A stretch of DNA of 16,105 nucleotides from Chlamydiia bacterium (GCA_014239035.1 JAAZZY010000032.1:1-16105); one strand, 5' to 3'; counted from the first letter of the stretch, positions 6,735 through 15,345 are shown. Made by a program: numbers and translations. Notes: generated by a model not told the origin, from the letters alone.

Positions 6735-7961
6735 CTAACCTAGTTTCGAGATAATCTTTTTGAGACACTCAATAAAACGATCAACTTCATCAAAACTGTT
6801 GTAGAGGGCAAAGGAGATTCTGAGCATTGCAGATACCCCAAATCTTTTCAGGGCAGGTTGTGCACAAAGATGACCTGAGCGAAGGGCAATTCCTTTAAAA
6901 TTTAAAAGAGTGGCTATATCTAACGAATGAATGTTTTTCACAGTGAAACTAATAAGAGACCTACTTTGAGTAGACTCTCCAATAATTTGCACATCTTTAA
7001 TTTCTTTGAGTTTATCTAAGGCATATGCACAAAGTTCTTTTTCATGCGCTTGAATATTTTCAAAGCTGAGATCTAAAATATAGTCAATTGCTGCTTTTAA
7101 GCCGATTACTGCAGAAATGTTGGGTGTGCCTGCTTCAAATTTATACGGCAGATCATTATAGGAGGCTTCTTTTAAAGAGACTTCTTTGATCATATCCCCT
7201 CCCCCAAAAGTTGGAGGCATTTTTGCTAAAAGCTCTTCTTTGCCATACAAAATGCCAATCCCTGTAGGTCCATACATTTTGTGCCCAGAAAAAACATAGA
7301 AATCTACATCTAGATCACAGACATCAATAGGCATATGAGAGATAGCTTGCGCACCATCTATGAGAACTTTTGCTGATGATTGCTTGCGAATGCATCTAAC
7401 TATTTCTTTTACGGGATGACATATGCCTGTAACATTTGAAATATGAGCAATTGAGATAAGCTTTGTATTTTCACAAAGGAGCTTCTCTAGCTCCAAAAGG
7501 TCAAGCTCACCTCTATCGTTTACAGGAATAAATTTTAGTTTAGCGCCCAATTTTTTTGCTAGCATCTGCCACGGAACTAAATTTGAGTGGTGCTCAATCT
7601 CACTAACGAGAATTTCATCACCTTCTTTAATATAAGCTTCCCCAAAAGATTGAGCTAGCTTGTTGATGCTATCTGTTGTTCCTGATGTGAAGATAATTTC
7701 CTTTTCAGAACTGGCTTTAATAAAATCTTTGATCGCAATTCTTGCAGCATAATATTTAGCATTGGAGTGCTCTGCAAGATCATAGATAGCGCGGTGCACC
7801 GTACCATAGGAAGATGAATAGAACTCGACAATGGCATCAATGACACATTTTGGTTTAAATGTTGTAGCTCCATTATCTAGATAGACCAAAGGCGCGGCGT
7901 GCATCTTTTGATCTAACATAGGAAAATCGAGGCGTTTTTCTACAATATTACAGGTCTTCAT
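6735..7961 (-). CDS. sufS: Cysteine desulfurase SufS
   Basis: PLP-dependent group II cysteine desulfurase that removes sulfur from L-cysteine as an enzyme persulfide and feeds it to the SufBCD scaffold, releasing alanine. The 408-residue length is typical. Landmarks: EIEHHSN (121-127) with the PLP-stacking His124; IDGAQ (201-205) with the PLP-binding Asp202 and Gln205; SGHKMYGPTGIG (225-236) with the Schiff-base Lys228; and RSGHLCAQP (361-369) with the catalytic Cys366. These numbers run about two ahead of the E. coli SufS residues (H123, D200, K226, C364). Last gene of the four-gene suf unit: its ATG (7961-7959) overlaps the sufD TGA as ATGA, implying coupled translation. The usual partner SufE or SufU is not in the window. 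Confidence 0.97.
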   Translation of the reverse strand: MKTCNIVEKRLDFPMLDQKMHAAPLVYLDNGATTFKPKCVIDAIVEFYSSSYGTVHRAIYDLAEHSNAKYYAARIAIKDFIKASSEKEIIFTSGTTDSINKLAQSFGEAYIKEGDEILVSEIEHHSNLVPWQMLAKKLGAKLKFIPVNDRGELDLLELEKLLCENTKLISIAHISNVTGICHPVKEIVRCIRKQSSAKVLIDGAQAISHMPIDVCDLDVDFYVFSGHKMYGPTGIGILYGKEELLAKMPPTFGGGDMIKEVSLKEASYNDLPYKFEAGTPNISAVIGLKAAIDYILDLSFENIQAHEKELCAYALDKLKEIKDVQIIGESTQSRSLISFTVKNIHSLDIATLLNFKGIALRSGHLCAQPALKRFGVSAMLRISFALYNSFDEVDRFIECLKKIISKLG

Positions 7962-9238
7962 GAATGCTCAAAGTAGTTAGATAGGTTCTTTAATATTTTT
8001 TCTTTCATAGCACTATGTGATATTTCATCTATTGCTTCTTTGCAAAAAGCCTTTAAAAGAAGCTTCTTAGCAAGCTTTTCTTCTAGCCCTCTAGAGCGCA
8101 GGTAAAAAAGCTGATCTTTGTCAATTTGTCCTGTCGTAGAGCCATGTGAGGCCTTAACATCATCTGCGAAGATTTCTAGATTCGGTTTGCTATATGAGCT
8201 TGCTTCATCAGACAATAGACAAGTTTGGTTGAGCTGATAAGCATTGGTCTGCTGTGCAATCGAGTCCACTAAAATTTTTCCTTCAAAACTTGCTATGCTC
8301 TGATCATCTAAAAGAGTTTTTACAAGCTGACGTGAGAGGCACTCCTCTGCTTTATGCTCAATTAGAATATGCATATGAGTTTGCTCTTTTTCTCTAAGAG
8401 CTGCTAGAGAACAAACTTCTGCTTGAGCTCTCTTATCCAAAAGCAAAATCTCATAGTCTAGTCTGCTCTTGGGCACTCCGCAGACAAAAGAAGAGCTTTT
8501 AAAGTGAGCCTCTTTTTTCAAATGAGAGCGCACTGATTCTAAACGAATTTTGTTTTGAGAATGTACTAAGTGGGTGTGGCAAAGCTGTGCGCGCTCTTCT
8601 AAGTTAAAGAAAAAGCTAGAGAAAGACACCTGTTTAGTTAGGGTTTTTCCTTCAGAGAGAGTGATAAAATTAAGCTGACTATTTTTCCCACAAGATGTGA
8701 CAACTAAGGGAGCGGCAATATCTTCTTTATTGGCATCATTGATCTCTATGATCCGAATAGGCAGAGGCTCTATATGACCTGAGGGCACATAGATAAAGAG
8801 TCCTTGAGTATGCAGGGCAATAGAGAGCAAGACAAATGGATTTTTTTCATTTTGAATCCATTTTTGGAAAAGGTTTTTCAAAAAGACGCCGTAAGAATAA
8901 AAAGCCTCCGTTAATGGCTTTATGATTATGCGATCACTCAAACCTTCAAAATTGGAGTGGCGAGGTGTAAAATGTCCGTTATATAAAACTATGTAGGGCT
9001 CGCCCTGGTAGGGCTCTACAGCTTTTTCAATAAGTTTTTGGTTTACACTCTCAAGGCTTGCCCTTTGATAAGGTCTATTTAAAAGCTCTCTTAGGTTGAT
9101 GTATTGAAAAGCTTCATCTTTAGAGAGAGGAAGCCCTATTTCCTCAAAACGCTCCCAAGCGCTTCTGCGAAAACTGTGCAACTCATCATCAAATGTAATG
9201 AGACTTCTTAGAGATTCTAAAAAAGGGGTAATTGTCAT
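7958..9238 (-). CDS. sufD: Fe-S cluster assembly scaffold protein SufD
   Basis: SufD pairs with SufB, and with two SufC ATPases, in the SufBC2D scaffold where [Fe-S] clusters are built; it is linked to iron entry and cluster formation. The C-terminal SUF domain is clear: a beta-helix region from about 130 on, then DDVKASHGSTTG near residues 359-370, with the His in ASHG corresponding to E. coli SufD H360, followed by the shared SufB/SufD helix pair QLFYLRSRGL. I place the start at the ATG at 9238-9236 (426 residues), not at an in-frame TTG six bases earlier (9244), because this ATG overlaps the sufC TGA in a 4-base ATGA, as at the sufD/sufS junction. The N-terminal 100 residues are less conserved, as usual for SufD. 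Confidence 0.95.
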   Translation of the reverse strand: MTITPFLESLRSLITFDDELHSFRRSAWERFEEIGLPLSKDEAFQYINLRELLNRPYQRASLESVNQKLIEKAVEPYQGEPYIVLYNGHFTPRHSNFEGLSDRIIIKPLTEAFYSYGVFLKNLFQKWIQNEKNPFVLLSIALHTQGLFIYVPSGHIEPLPIRIIEINDANKEDIAAPLVVTSCGKNSQLNFITLSEGKTLTKQVSFSSFFFNLEERAQLCHTHLVHSQNKIRLESVRSHLKKEAHFKSSSFVCGVPKSRLDYEILLLDKRAQAEVCSLAALREKEQTHMHILIEHKAEECLSRQLVKTLLDDQSIASFEGKILVDSIAQQTNAYQLNQTCLLSDEASSYSKPNLEIFADDVKASHGSTTGQIDKDQLFYLRSRGLEEKLAKKLLLKAFCKEAIDEISHSAMKEKILKNLSNYFEHS

Positions 9239-9987
9239 ATGCAAGAGCTCTCCACAAGCCAGTCATAACCTTTTTCTTCGAGTTTATGAGCAAGCTCTGG
9301 TCCACCAGAGTGAGCGATTTTCCCATCAATGATAACATGTACATAATGAGGTTTCACATAATCTAAAAGGCGCTGATAGTGAGTAATGAGTAAGATAGCC
9401 TTATCAGGTGCAAAATGTTTGTTGATACCTTGTGCAACAATTTTCATCGAGTCTATATCAAGACCAGAGTCTGTTTCATCTAGGATGGCAAGCATTGGAT
9501 TTAAAATATTCATCTGCAAAATTTCATTTCTTTTTTTCTCGCCACCTGAAAAACCTTCATTTACGTTTCGAGATAAAAACTCGCTGTTAATTTTAAGTTT
9601 CTCTAGATGCTCTTTGGCAAACTCATCAAATTCTTTCGATGTTAAATTTTTTTGACCTTTTGCTTTTTTCTGAGCATTTAAACTTTGCAGCAAAAAGTCT
9701 CTATTACTAACACCTGGAATTTCAACTGGATATTGAAAAGATAAAAAGAGTCCAATATGTGCGCGCTCTTCTGGCTCAAGCTCTAAAATATCTTTGCCTT
9801 CAAAGAAGATGCTACCTGATGTAACCTCGTAATCGGGATGGGCAGCAATTACTTTTGCAAGTGTAGATTTCCCCGCACCATTGGGTCCCATTAAGGCATG
9901 AATTTCTCCACGCTTAATCTCCAAAGAAAGGCCACATAAAATGGGTTTCTTATCAATTTGGACATGCAAATTCTCTATTTTTAACAT
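9235..9987 (-). CDS. sufC: Fe-S assembly ATPase SufC
   Basis: ABC-type ATPase that binds SufB and SufD and drives the conformational change opening the scaffold for cluster assembly; it is cytosolic with no membrane domain. All nucleotide-binding motifs are present in 250 residues: Walker A GPNGAGKST (34-42), Q-loop Gln85 in LSFQYPVEIPG, signature FSGGEKKRNE (146-155), Walker B LAILDE (166-171) with catalytic Glu171, D-loop SGLDID (174-179), and switch His203 in ITHYQRLL. FQYPVEIPGV and SGGEKKRNEILQM are characteristic of SufC within the ABC superfamily. It starts 2 bp after the sufB stop, with AGTAGGAT inside the end of sufB as the likely ribosome site, and its TGA overlaps the sufD ATG. Confidence 0.98.
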   Translation of the reverse strand: MLKIENLHVQIDKKPILCGLSLEIKRGEIHALMGPNGAGKSTLAKVIAAHPDYEVTSGSIFFEGKDILELEPEERAHIGLFLSFQYPVEIPGVSNRDFLLQSLNAQKKAKGQKNLTSKEFDEFAKEHLEKLKINSEFLSRNVNEGFSGGEKKRNEILQMNILNPMLAILDETDSGLDIDSMKIVAQGINKHFAPDKAILLITHYQRLLDYVKPHYVHVIIDGKIAHSGGPELAHKLEEKGYDWLVESSCI

Positions 9988-9989
9988 AT

Positions 9990-11432
9990 TTATCCTACTG
10001 AATTTTCCAACTTTAACGTTAATAACTTTTGCGCCTCTTGAGCAAACTCAAGTGGCAATTCTTTTATCACATCACTACAAAAACCATTGACCACCATCTG
10101 TATAGCATCTTCTCTAGAGAGCCCTCGAGATTGTAAATAAAACAGCTGCTCTTCATTCATTTTGGAGGTGGATGCTTCATGCTCAACAGTTGCTGTTTGG
10201 TTTTTGGTTTCGATATATGGGAAGGTATTAGCAGAACATTTATTTCCAACAAGCATAGAGTCACACTGCGTGTAATTCCTTGCATTTTTAGCCTTGCCCA
10301 TCATGCGCACGAGGCCTCGATAACTATTGTGTGATTGATCTGCTGATATTCCTTTAGAGATAATTGTTGATGAGGTGTTTTGACCCACATGTATCATCTT
10401 TGTTCCGGTATCTGCTTGCATATAGCCATTGGTAAGGGCAACAGAGTAAAACTCCCCAACAGAATAGTCACCTTTCAAGATACAGCTAGGATACTTCCAA
10501 GTGATAGCAGCCCCAGCTTCCACTTGCGTCCAAGAGATTTTTGAGCGCTCCCCTTTACACAGACCTCTTTTAGTCACAAAGTTATAAATACCACCCTTGC
10601 CTGTTTTAGGGTCGCCTGCATACCAGTTTTGCACTGTAGAATATTTAATTTCTGCTCTTTTATGAGCCACCAGCTCTACAACTGCTGCATGCAGCTGATT
10701 TGTATCATAGGCTGGTGCTGTGCACCCTTCTAGATAGCTAACATATGAGTCATCTTCTGCAATGATGAGCGTGCGCTCAAATTGCCCTGACTCTTTGTCG
10801 TTAATGCGAAAGTAAGTTGAAAGTTCTACAGGAGATCGCACTCCTTTAGGAACATAGACAAAAGAACCATCTGTAAAAACAGCGGAATTTAAACAGGCAA
10901 AATAGTTGTCTCCAATAGGAACGACGCTACCTAGATATTTCTCAATCAGATCAGGATATTTTTCTACAGCCTCAGAAATGGAGCATAATATGACACCACT
11001 ATCTTTAAGTTTTTGATGAAAAGTTGTGCCTATAGAGACAGAATCAAAAACAATGTCAACGGCCACATTAGAAAGTCTTTTTTGTTCATCTAATGGAATG
11101 CCGAGCTTCTCAAAAGTTTTCAAGATCTCTGGATCGACTTGGTCTAAGCTATCTAGTTTAGGTTTCTTTTTAGGAGCAGAATAATAAGTAATATTTTGGT
11201 AATCAATTGGGGTATAGTTAAAATTGGACCATTTAGGCTCTTTTAGGGTCTTCCATTTTTCAAATGCTTTTAAGCGAAACTCAAGCAAAAACTCGGGTTC
11301 ATTTTTTTTCTTAGAAATTTCACGGACAGTATTTTCATTTAGCCCCTTGGGTAGGCTTTCTTTTTCTACGGGCGTGACAAAGCCATACTTATAACTATTC
11401 TCTTGTGAGCTGTAGGATTCAGAACTATGCAT
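9990..11432 (-). CDS. sufB: Fe-S cluster scaffold protein SufB
   Basis: SufB is the main scaffold subunit on which nascent clusters are assembled. At 480 residues it is near the usual size. Landmarks: YLEGCTAPAYDTNQLHAAV (233-251), where Cys237 should correspond to the sulfur-accepting C254 of E. coli SufB; YTQCDSMLVG (387-396) with Cys390, and VEHEAS (416-421) with His418 and Glu419, keeping the 29-residue spacing of E. coli C405 and E434 that ligate the cluster at the SufB-SufD interface; and the closing QLFYLQSRGLSREDA helices. The region before residue 100 has no Cys, so the N-terminal Cys motif found in some enterobacterial SufB proteins is absent. First gene of sufBCDS; the start ATG at 11432-11430 has only an A-rich, weak ribosome site. 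It diverges from the MFS gene across 129 bp. Confidence 0.97.
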   Translation of the reverse strand: MHSSESYSSQENSYKYGFVTPVEKESLPKGLNENTVREISKKKNEPEFLLEFRLKAFEKWKTLKEPKWSNFNYTPIDYQNITYYSAPKKKPKLDSLDQVDPEILKTFEKLGIPLDEQKRLSNVAVDIVFDSVSIGTTFHQKLKDSGVILCSISEAVEKYPDLIEKYLGSVVPIGDNYFACLNSAVFTDGSFVYVPKGVRSPVELSTYFRINDKESGQFERTLIIAEDDSYVSYLEGCTAPAYDTNQLHAAVVELVAHKRAEIKYSTVQNWYAGDPKTGKGGIYNFVTKRGLCKGERSKISWTQVEAGAAITWKYPSCILKGDYSVGEFYSVALTNGYMQADTGTKMIHVGQNTSSTIISKGISADQSHNSYRGLVRMMGKAKNARNYTQCDSMLVGNKCSANTFPYIETKNQTATVEHEASTSKMNEEQLFYLQSRGLSREDAIQMVVNGFCSDVIKELPLEFAQEAQKLLTLKLENSVG

Positions 11433-11466
11433 ACTTTTTTTTATAAACTTTTATTTAGATAAAGAA

Positions 11467-11495
11467 ATTATACAAAAACTAGGGATTATTTTCTA
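11467..11495 (-). promoter_or_regulatory. Candidate promoter for the sufBCDS operon
   Basis: On the minus strand: TAGAAA (11495-11490, 4/6), a 17-bp spacer, and a perfect TATAAT (11472-11467). The expected transcript start near 11460 gives a leader of about 28 nt before sufB. I see no clear IscR- or Fur-like palindrome around it, so how the operon senses iron or oxidative stress cannot be read here. Confidence 0.5.
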
Positions 11496-11523
11496 TTGAC
11501 TTTGATTAAAATTATGATATGAC
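11496..11523 (+). promoter_or_regulatory. Candidate promoter for the MFS transporter gene
   Basis: TTGACT (11496-11501, 5/6) and TATGAC (11518-11523, 4/6) with a 16-bp spacer lie 38 bp before the ATG at 11562. Its -35 directly abuts the -35 of the divergent sufB promoter candidate, so polymerase could hardly occupy both at once. Confidence 0.42.
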
Positions 11524-11561
11524 TAGGAGATATTTAAAATTATTATTGGCAAATTCCTTCT

Positions 11562-12848
11562 ATGGCTACAGATGTGAAAAAACACAAAAAAAGATGGGTT
11601 TTTTGGGCTTTAGCTGTATTTTTCTACCTCTATGAATACTTTATAAGGGTTTCACCAACCGTCATGGTTCCGGAGTTGATGCAATCCTTTCACATCGAAG
11701 CGGTCCAGATCGGAATTTTAGCTGCTGCCTACCTTTATGCCTATGCTTTCATGCAGATCCCTGTGGGGATGATGATGGACAAATATGGAGCTAGAAGACT
11801 CCTTTCTTTTGCTGCATTTGTTTGCGCGATAGGTTGCGGTTTTTATGCCGGAACAGATTACTACTGGTTTGTTGTCATAGGACGTATCCTTATGGGCATA
11901 GGGTCAGCTTTTGGCTTTCTAGGAATGGTCTATATATGTTCGCATTGGTTTGAAAGAACTAAAATTGCCACAATGATTGCGATAGGAAATTCATTTGGAA
12001 TGGTTGGAGCGATTGCAGGTGAAGGGCCTTTAGCTTTATCAGTTATAAAATTCGGTTGGAGAGCACCTATCCTCTTTTTAGGAGCTGTAGGACTCCTGCT
12101 TGCTATTGTTATGTTTTTTGTACTAAGAAGTGATGACGATTGTCGCATCGAACAGCAGGATGAAAAAAGCCGTGAAAAAATCGATGTTAAGGCAAATTTA
12201 AAAGAAGTTGCCTCCAATCCTCAATCATGGCTCATTGGAATAGGCACCTTTTTAATTTATAGTACAACTACAGGCTTTGCTGCACTTTGGGGAGTTCCCT
12301 TTCTCCAATCTACATACGGATTTGGCAAAGACAAAGCAAGTTTTGCTATTTCCATGATTTTCGTAGGATGGATTGTTGGCGGACCTCTACTTGGCAAGAT
12401 CTCAGATCGCATTAAACACCGAAGGCTTATTTTAATTTTCAGCTCTATTGCAGGAGCTATTTTGATGTCCGTTTTAGTTTATAGGCTCAACCTAAGCATT
12501 GTTCTCTTATATGCCATTCTTTTCTTAGTGGGTTTTTGCTCTTCAGCTGAAAACTTATGCTACTGTTTAGCCATTGAACATAATCCTCAAAAGGCCAAAG
12601 GTGTTGCATCAGCATTTATAAACTTCATCCTCTTTTTAGGAGCCGCATCCATTCCAATTATTGTGGGATCCCTCTTGCAGATCCACTGGGATGGAAGTTC
12701 TGTAGGAGGAATCCCCGCCTACAGCGCTTCAAGTTATAAATTTGCCCTTACAACATTTCCACTAACCTTCATATTAGCAGCTATATTCTTCATCTTTGTC
12801 AAGAAGAGTCCTTTTATGGCTCTCCATGGCAAAGAGTACTACAGCTAA
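11562..12848 (+). CDS. Major facilitator superfamily (MFS) transporter
   Basis: A 428-residue inner-membrane secondary transporter with 12 predicted membrane helices: six between about residues 12 and 188, a charged cytoplasmic loop (about 189-215, with a DDDCRIEQQDEKSREK stretch), and six from about 222 to 415. The loop 2-3 signature GMMMDKYGARR (69-79) is the MFS motif A (GxxxDxxGxRR). The second half has a related GPLLGKISDRIKHRR. The opening FFYLYEYFIRVSPTVMVPELM resembles, from memory, a group of MFS proteins common in Legionella and Coxiella that includes Pht-type nutrient (amino-acid) transporters in Legionella; the substrate cannot be fixed from sequence. Start: first ATG after the candidate promoter, with no strong Shine-Dalgarno. 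Its stop codon interlocks with that of the convergent 755-residue gene (4-bp overlap). Confidence 0.9.
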   Translation: MATDVKKHKKRWVFWALAVFFYLYEYFIRVSPTVMVPELMQSFHIEAVQIGILAAAYLYAYAFMQIPVGMMMDKYGARRLLSFAAFVCAIGCGFYAGTDYYWFVVIGRILMGIGSAFGFLGMVYICSHWFERTKIATMIAIGNSFGMVGAIAGEGPLALSVIKFGWRAPILFLGAVGLLLAIVMFFVLRSDDDCRIEQQDEKSREKIDVKANLKEVASNPQSWLIGIGTFLIYSTTTGFAALWGVPFLQSTYGFGKDKASFAISMIFVGWIVGGPLLGKISDRIKHRRLILIFSSIAGAILMSVLVYRLNLSIVLLYAILFLVGFCSSAENLCYCLAIEHNPQKAKGVASAFINFILFLGAASIPIIVGSLLQIHWDGSSVGGIPAYSASSYKFALTTFPLTFILAAIFFIFVKKSPFMALHGKEYYS

Positions 12849-15112
12849 TCACCCTTTTTCTTATTGAGCCTACTCAATGTTGATTGAGAAAAACTTATTT
12901 CATCAAATGAAGTGTCAAAGAGCATACCAAAGTGTTTATCTAGGGCATCTTTAACTCTTCCTTTAGAGTGTTTGGCAATTCCCTTTTCAATACATTTTTG
13001 ACAGTTAACCATACGAATAAAATGCTCTGCTTTAATACAACGCTGACGAACAACCATAGGGAAGGCAAAAAGCATGGCATTCATTTTCTGCGCATCTTCA
13101 TCTGAGAGCTTTTCTCCAGACAAGACCTTCATAAACGCATAGAAGCTGCACATTGAAGCTGAGCCTACATCTAGACCATCTTTACAGGTAAAGCTAAAGG
13201 AGTCAGCCCCACAGAGCTCAATGAGTTTTAATGTTAAAAACTGATAAAAAATCTCAATAAAATCCTGTCTTTCAATTTGGTTTAGCTTAGATTTACTATC
13301 AAAAAAGAATTTATGGATCTGCGAAATGAGTTTTTCTACAAACCCATTAAAGATTTGCTCATCAATCCACCCGGGGAAATAAAACCCTGTTTCAGGTGAA
13401 TGCAACTGCAAAATAATTTGCTTAAAGAAATGGCCAATAGACCCAAGCTCTTTGTATGCCCCTCTTTGAAAATAAAAGTCAGACTCTTTACAAAGAGTGA
13501 CCACATCAATGTTTTTATAGTATTCTGACTGCTTCGGCAGATTTTCTAAAAACTTTGCTCTAGGATGCTCCTTCCAAATCGTCCTATCTTGCAGGTTAAT
13601 TAAAAGGTGTTTTTTAGTCTCTTTAGATGCTTTTAGGGCATCTAAAAATCCCATAAATTCATGGTCTAAGCTAACCTTAGACACAAGTTCTTGGTGTGTA
13701 GGAGAAGGAAGGCGCAGCATAGAAGTTGCTTTATCCCCAACTTTTAGACTTGCCCACTCTAGTGGAAAGTTTTTCATCATCAGAGTATCAAACTCATCAT
13801 TGACTCCTTCTGTCATAGAGTAGAGGGTTTGAAAAAGAGGTCCGACTGGGTAGTTCATCAAATAACGACTAATGTGGACATAGTTTTCTTCAAACTGCTC
13901 CCAACAAGATAGGCTCTTAGAGCTCTTATCCTTACTCCCGCTAACTTTCCCTTCTTCGATAATGTCATCAATTACACTCGAGAAACTTTTCATATCCAGA
14001 TGCTGAAAAAATAGAGCCCAAGAGAGCATATGGATAACATCGATGAGATTATGCAAAAAGATGTTGGATGAAGGAGGCGGAAAAGATTGAAGCTTGTGAT
14101 ATTCAAAAGACTCAAGAGCCTCTCTAACGTAGTGTTGATAATCTTGAAAGTATTCCACTGAAGACTTAATGGGTCTTAGGGAAAGTTGGTTTTTTGGGTT
14201 TGAGGCCATCATCAGGGCCATAAGAGCCATATTGACTGATGCCACCACTTCCATATCACGATACCTTGTCATCTCTTGATAGAAAGGCTTTAAGTGAGGT
14301 TTTATTAAGTTTAAAATCATCTCTGCAGAGTTTTGCAGGCTTGTGTCTAACCAACAATTAAGTCCATCTACAGGATCTCTTTCTAAATGCTTACCTACAT
14401 AGTCACCGAAGTTACAAGCAAGCTTTAGATTACGATAAAAATTTTGATTGTAAAAACGCGAACCATCATCTCTTTGTAGATAAAGGAGCTCATAAGAGTC
14501 GTCGACTTTTATCTTTTCAATATCAAAGATAAATTGCTTAGCTTTTATGATATCTTCGTCTTCTTCTTGAAGAGGGTGTTTGGTAAGCGAGAGCTGCCTT
14601 TCTTTACGGCTAAGATCTATTAAAGAGACTTTTTCTTCATCTTCAATAGCGATCCTTTCCTTATAGAAATTAGAAAGCTGCTTATATTCTCTAGTCTCTT
14701 CGATCCCATCAGTATGAGTCCCACTAAATAGGTGAGTATAGTTTTTTAACTTATCAGAGGCTTTTCCGACCAAAAGCATGATCTTTTTAAGACCCTTCTG
14801 GTTCTTATCTTCATAAAAGCGGTTAAACTCTTTTTTATGAAAATCTTTAACATATTTTAAAACCGTCTTAAACGTGTCAGCAACGACTTCTTCAGTTTGG
14901 TGCTGGCTCTTCTCTTCTAGCCAATGAATGGCCTCAAGCGGAGCTTCGCTATCATCGTCTTGGTCATGGACAATCACCTGATCTTCAATAACCCCTATGC
15001 GGTCATTGCTGTCCATTTCTGCGATGTTGGATAAGTTTTCTACGGCTTCAATGATGGTAAGATGGCTTTGAGCCTCTTCCTGAGATTCGTCTGTCTTCTT
15101 CTTACGAGACAT
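12845..15112 (-). CDS. Unrecognised 755-residue protein
   Basis: I do not recognise this protein. It is very likely real: one long open frame with a strong AGGAGG at 15123-15118, 5 nt before the ATG at 15112. Seen: a basic first few residues (MSRKKKTDES), then an acidic region to about 95; a Lys/Glu-rich helical region (about 80-200); and a long, mostly helical-looking body with no signal peptide and no convincing membrane segment. Near the end, C692, H697, C704 and C707 form a C-x4-H-x6-C-x2-C cluster that could bind zinc, followed by a basic stretch (KGIAKHSKGRVKDALDKH). It could be a large cytosolic or secreted Chlamydiota-specific protein; a relation to the conserved hypothetical near the Chlamydia lptFG-tilS-ftsH block (CT837) is only a guess. 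It has an unusually long, repeat-rich upstream region. Confidence 0.82.
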   Translation of the reverse strand: MSRKKKTDESQEEAQSHLTIIEAVENLSNIAEMDSNDRIGVIEDQVIVHDQDDDSEAPLEAIHWLEEKSQHQTEEVVADTFKTVLKYVKDFHKKEFNRFYEDKNQKGLKKIMLLVGKASDKLKNYTHLFSGTHTDGIEETREYKQLSNFYKERIAIEDEEKVSLIDLSRKERQLSLTKHPLQEEDEDIIKAKQFIFDIEKIKVDDSYELLYLQRDDGSRFYNQNFYRNLKLACNFGDYVGKHLERDPVDGLNCWLDTSLQNSAEMILNLIKPHLKPFYQEMTRYRDMEVVASVNMALMALMMASNPKNQLSLRPIKSSVEYFQDYQHYVREALESFEYHKLQSFPPPSSNIFLHNLIDVIHMLSWALFFQHLDMKSFSSVIDDIIEEGKVSGSKDKSSKSLSCWEQFEENYVHISRYLMNYPVGPLFQTLYSMTEGVNDEFDTLMMKNFPLEWASLKVGDKATSMLRLPSPTHQELVSKVSLDHEFMGFLDALKASKETKKHLLINLQDRTIWKEHPRAKFLENLPKQSEYYKNIDVVTLCKESDFYFQRGAYKELGSIGHFFKQIILQLHSPETGFYFPGWIDEQIFNGFVEKLISQIHKFFFDSKSKLNQIERQDFIEIFYQFLTLKLIELCGADSFSFTCKDGLDVGSASMCSFYAFMKVLSGEKLSDEDAQKMNAMLFAFPMVVRQRCIKAEHFIRMVNCQKCIEKGIAKHSKGRVKDALDKHFGMLFDTSFDEISFSQSTLSRLNKKKGD

Positions 15113-15158
15113 AATGGCCTCCTGTTATTATTTATTACCTAACCTTACTATTAGCGAA

Positions 15159-15183
15159 TAGTTAATTAATTAATCAAATAGTT
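15159..15183 (+). repeat. Direct repeat copy 1 (25 nt)
   Basis: TAGTTAATTA, then AT, AT-rich core, ending TAATCAAATAGTT. It matches 15371-15393 at every base except for a 2-nt insertion after the first ten bases. Because the 13-base right part contains C and G and is not simple sequence, chance is less likely than for the pure A/T words around it. Confidence 0.6.
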
Positions 15184-15188
15184 AACTA
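15179..15188. repeat. Perfect palindrome TAGTTAACTA
   Basis: A 10-bp perfect palindrome formed by two facing TAGTTA half-sites that overlap by two bases. The TAGTTA at its left edge is exactly 20 bp, about two helical turns, from the one beginning at 15159, which places both on the same DNA face. Confidence 0.5.
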
Positions 15189-15345
15189 ACTTAATACACT
15201 AATAAACAAGATACTTATTATTAACACTTTGCGTTGTACTTATAATGCTTATTATTAAAGGCTTATAAAAAATAATTATAATAGACAGACTTTTAAATAC
15301 TTATATAGACAAAGACTAAGAAACGGCTTTAATTAACATTTCTCA

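Noticed and set aside
11433..11561. IscR, Fur or other iron-responsive operator at the suf promoter
   Set aside because: I looked for a palindromic site near the candidate -10/-35 boxes and saw none that resembles a known consensus.
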